64,000 nucleotides of DNA, from positions 930,001-994,000 of the forward strand of contig NZ_AP024884.1 in NCBI RefSeq assembly GCF_024346955.1, read 5' to 3'. Shown here piece after piece: positions 63,126-64,000 of the stretch. The notes under the pieces were generated by a model. It was not told the DNA's origin and did no database searches. It worked only from the letters and a program-made list of their open reading frames with translations. Position 1 is the stretch's first letter. Every line of letters begins with the position of its first letter. The translations under genes and the position numbers were made by a program. The DNA comes from Vibrio mangrovi. GTDB taxonomy: Bacteria; Pseudomonadota; Gammaproteobacteria; Enterobacterales; Vibrionaceae.

Positions 63126-64000
63126 ATGAAACATGTCAGTTTGCTTGTCCGTTTTAGCGTTACAGGTTTTATTTCTATTATATTGATCTGTTTTTTGTTT
63201 CTCTGGGGAACAATACGTCTGGCTCAGCAGCTATCTGACGATTTCATTTCTGGAGAAATGGTGGGATTAGAGCAACAGTTTAACGCCCAGATCGACTCAA
63301 TGCTGGCTCAAAGCAAATTAGCTGTAGACACGATAGCTGCGTTACCAGAGGTACAGCAAGCCGTTGCCCTGCATGATAAAAATGCGCTTTCCCGGTTATT
63401 TGATGCTCAATGGCCGGATATCCGGGCCGCAGGGGTACGTCAGTTTCAGTTTCATCTTCCACCGGCATACTCTCTTTACCGGGTACATAAGCCTGAAAAA
63501 AGTGGTGACGACTTGTCGTCTTTTCGTCATACCGTCGTTGACGTCAATACATTACATCAATCCGTTGCCGGCATTGAAGAAGGTGTCGCGGGGATTGGCT
63601 TGCGTTATGTGAGACCCGTCAGCTTTGAAGGGCAACATGTCGGTAGTGTTGAGTTCGGTATGTCTTTGAACCGGGATACTTTTGCTGATCTGTTAAGTGA
63701 TAAGTTACTTGATTTGACCATTCGTGTTCATCACTCCGGCGAACTTAAAACAGTGATACAACCACAGTCAGGCGATGTGTTTTCTCTGAAACAGGAACAA
63801 TATCAGCAGGTACTTTCCGGTAACACCCTGAATATAAACATGAGTCTGCATGAACATAGTATGGTTGTCCGGGCTTTTCCGCTGAAAGATTATTCCGGCA
63901 GAATCATCGGTATTGTGGAGATAAGCCATGATATATCTCCATTGCAGGCAGTCATTTGGTCAGATGTAAAAATGTTGATGCTGTATGGATTGCTGAGCGC
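63126..64000 (+). CDS. dCache_3-domain membrane sensor, 5' part only
   Basis: ATG 63126 opens a frame that continues past the window end (291 residues seen). A transmembrane helix (VTGFISIILICFLFLWG) is followed by a periplasmic dCache_3 region with RQFQFHLPPAYSLYRVHKPE, DDLSSFRHTVVDVN and GQHVGSVEFGMSLNRDTFAD. A second hydrophobic segment begins at the edge (MLMLYGLLSA). The family is usually followed by HAMP and an MCP signalling domain or by GGDEF; the output domain is outside the window. The upstream pseudogene lies 176 bases away. Confidence 0.88.
   Translation, partial: MKHVSLLVRFSVTGFISIILICFLFLWGTIRLAQQLSDDFISGEMVGLEQQFNAQIDSMLAQSKLAVDTIAALPEVQQAVALHDKNALSRLFDAQWPDIRAAGVRQFQFHLPPAYSLYRVHKPEKSGDDLSSFRHTVVDVNTLHQSVAGIEEGVAGIGLRYVRPVSFEGQHVGSVEFGMSLNRDTFADLLSDKLLDLTIRVHHSGELKTVIQPQSGDVFSLKQEQYQQVLSGNTLNINMSLHEHSMVVRAFPLKDYSGRIIGIVEISHDISPLQAVIWSDVKMLMLYGLLS

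Overview
The window looks like a piece of a Vibrio-type (Vibrionaceae) gammaproteobacterial chromosome. The reasons are the gene content (Xds/ExeM-type nuclease with a GlyGly-CTERM tail, hcp-hcr, pyrC, a YfcZ/YiiS protein, many chemoreceptors and cyclic-di-GMP enzymes), integron attC sites of Vibrio style, and a CsrB-type small RNA preceded by a perfect GacA/UvrY/VarA box. The species cannot be fixed from sequence alone.

Layout. 1-10.3 kb: end of a GNAT gene, a RimK-like ATP-grasp ligase, a dCache-GGDEF-EAL protein paired with an orphan periplasmic sugar-binding protein, a secreted nuclease preceded by 19-bp tandem repeats, and a periplasmic DUF4432 protein. 10.3-23 kb is accessory. A large Ski2-like helicase with a C-terminal PD-(D/E)XK nuclease domain is cut by an intact IS3-family element; the two gene halves rejoin exactly in frame. 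Beside it lie two integron cassettes (a hypothetical gene and a cold-shock gene) with attC sites but no visible integrase. A RAYT transposase with tandem repeats, a dctPQM TRAP transporter, a small gene with its own terminator, a RelBE-like toxin-antitoxin pair, a Fic protein lacking its catalytic His and a GNAT gene follow.

23-44 kb is mostly signalling and metabolism: an EAL phosphodiesterase, a split PAS/chemoreceptor pair, a homocysteine methyltransferase with an amino-acid permease, a Cache chemoreceptor, a TetR regulator, a secreted leucine-rich-repeat-like protein, an acyltransferase, a MOSC-ferredoxin reductase fusion, pyrC, and a phosphorelay made of a hybrid kinase, a PAS-Hpt sensor and a divergent REC-GGDEF regulator. 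44-59.6 kb: a YedI-like membrane protein, an M14 peptidase, an AraC regulator, an OsmC protein, the csrB gene, a dCMP deaminase, a large hybrid kinase facing a PstS-like protein and beta-barrel pair, hcr-hcp, an lrp-lysE pair, a YjeH-like exporter and a MATE transporter. 59.6-64 kb: a GH43 arabinan/xylan enzyme with RICIN and AbfB domains, a HAD phosphatase, a multiply frameshifted pseudogene and the 5' part of a dCache_3 sensor.

Main theme: environmental sensing feeding cyclic-di-GMP, chemotaxis and the Csr system, with secreted enzymes for DNA and plant polysaccharide, interrupted by one island of defence-like and integron-derived genes. No tRNA, rRNA or CRISPR array was seen.
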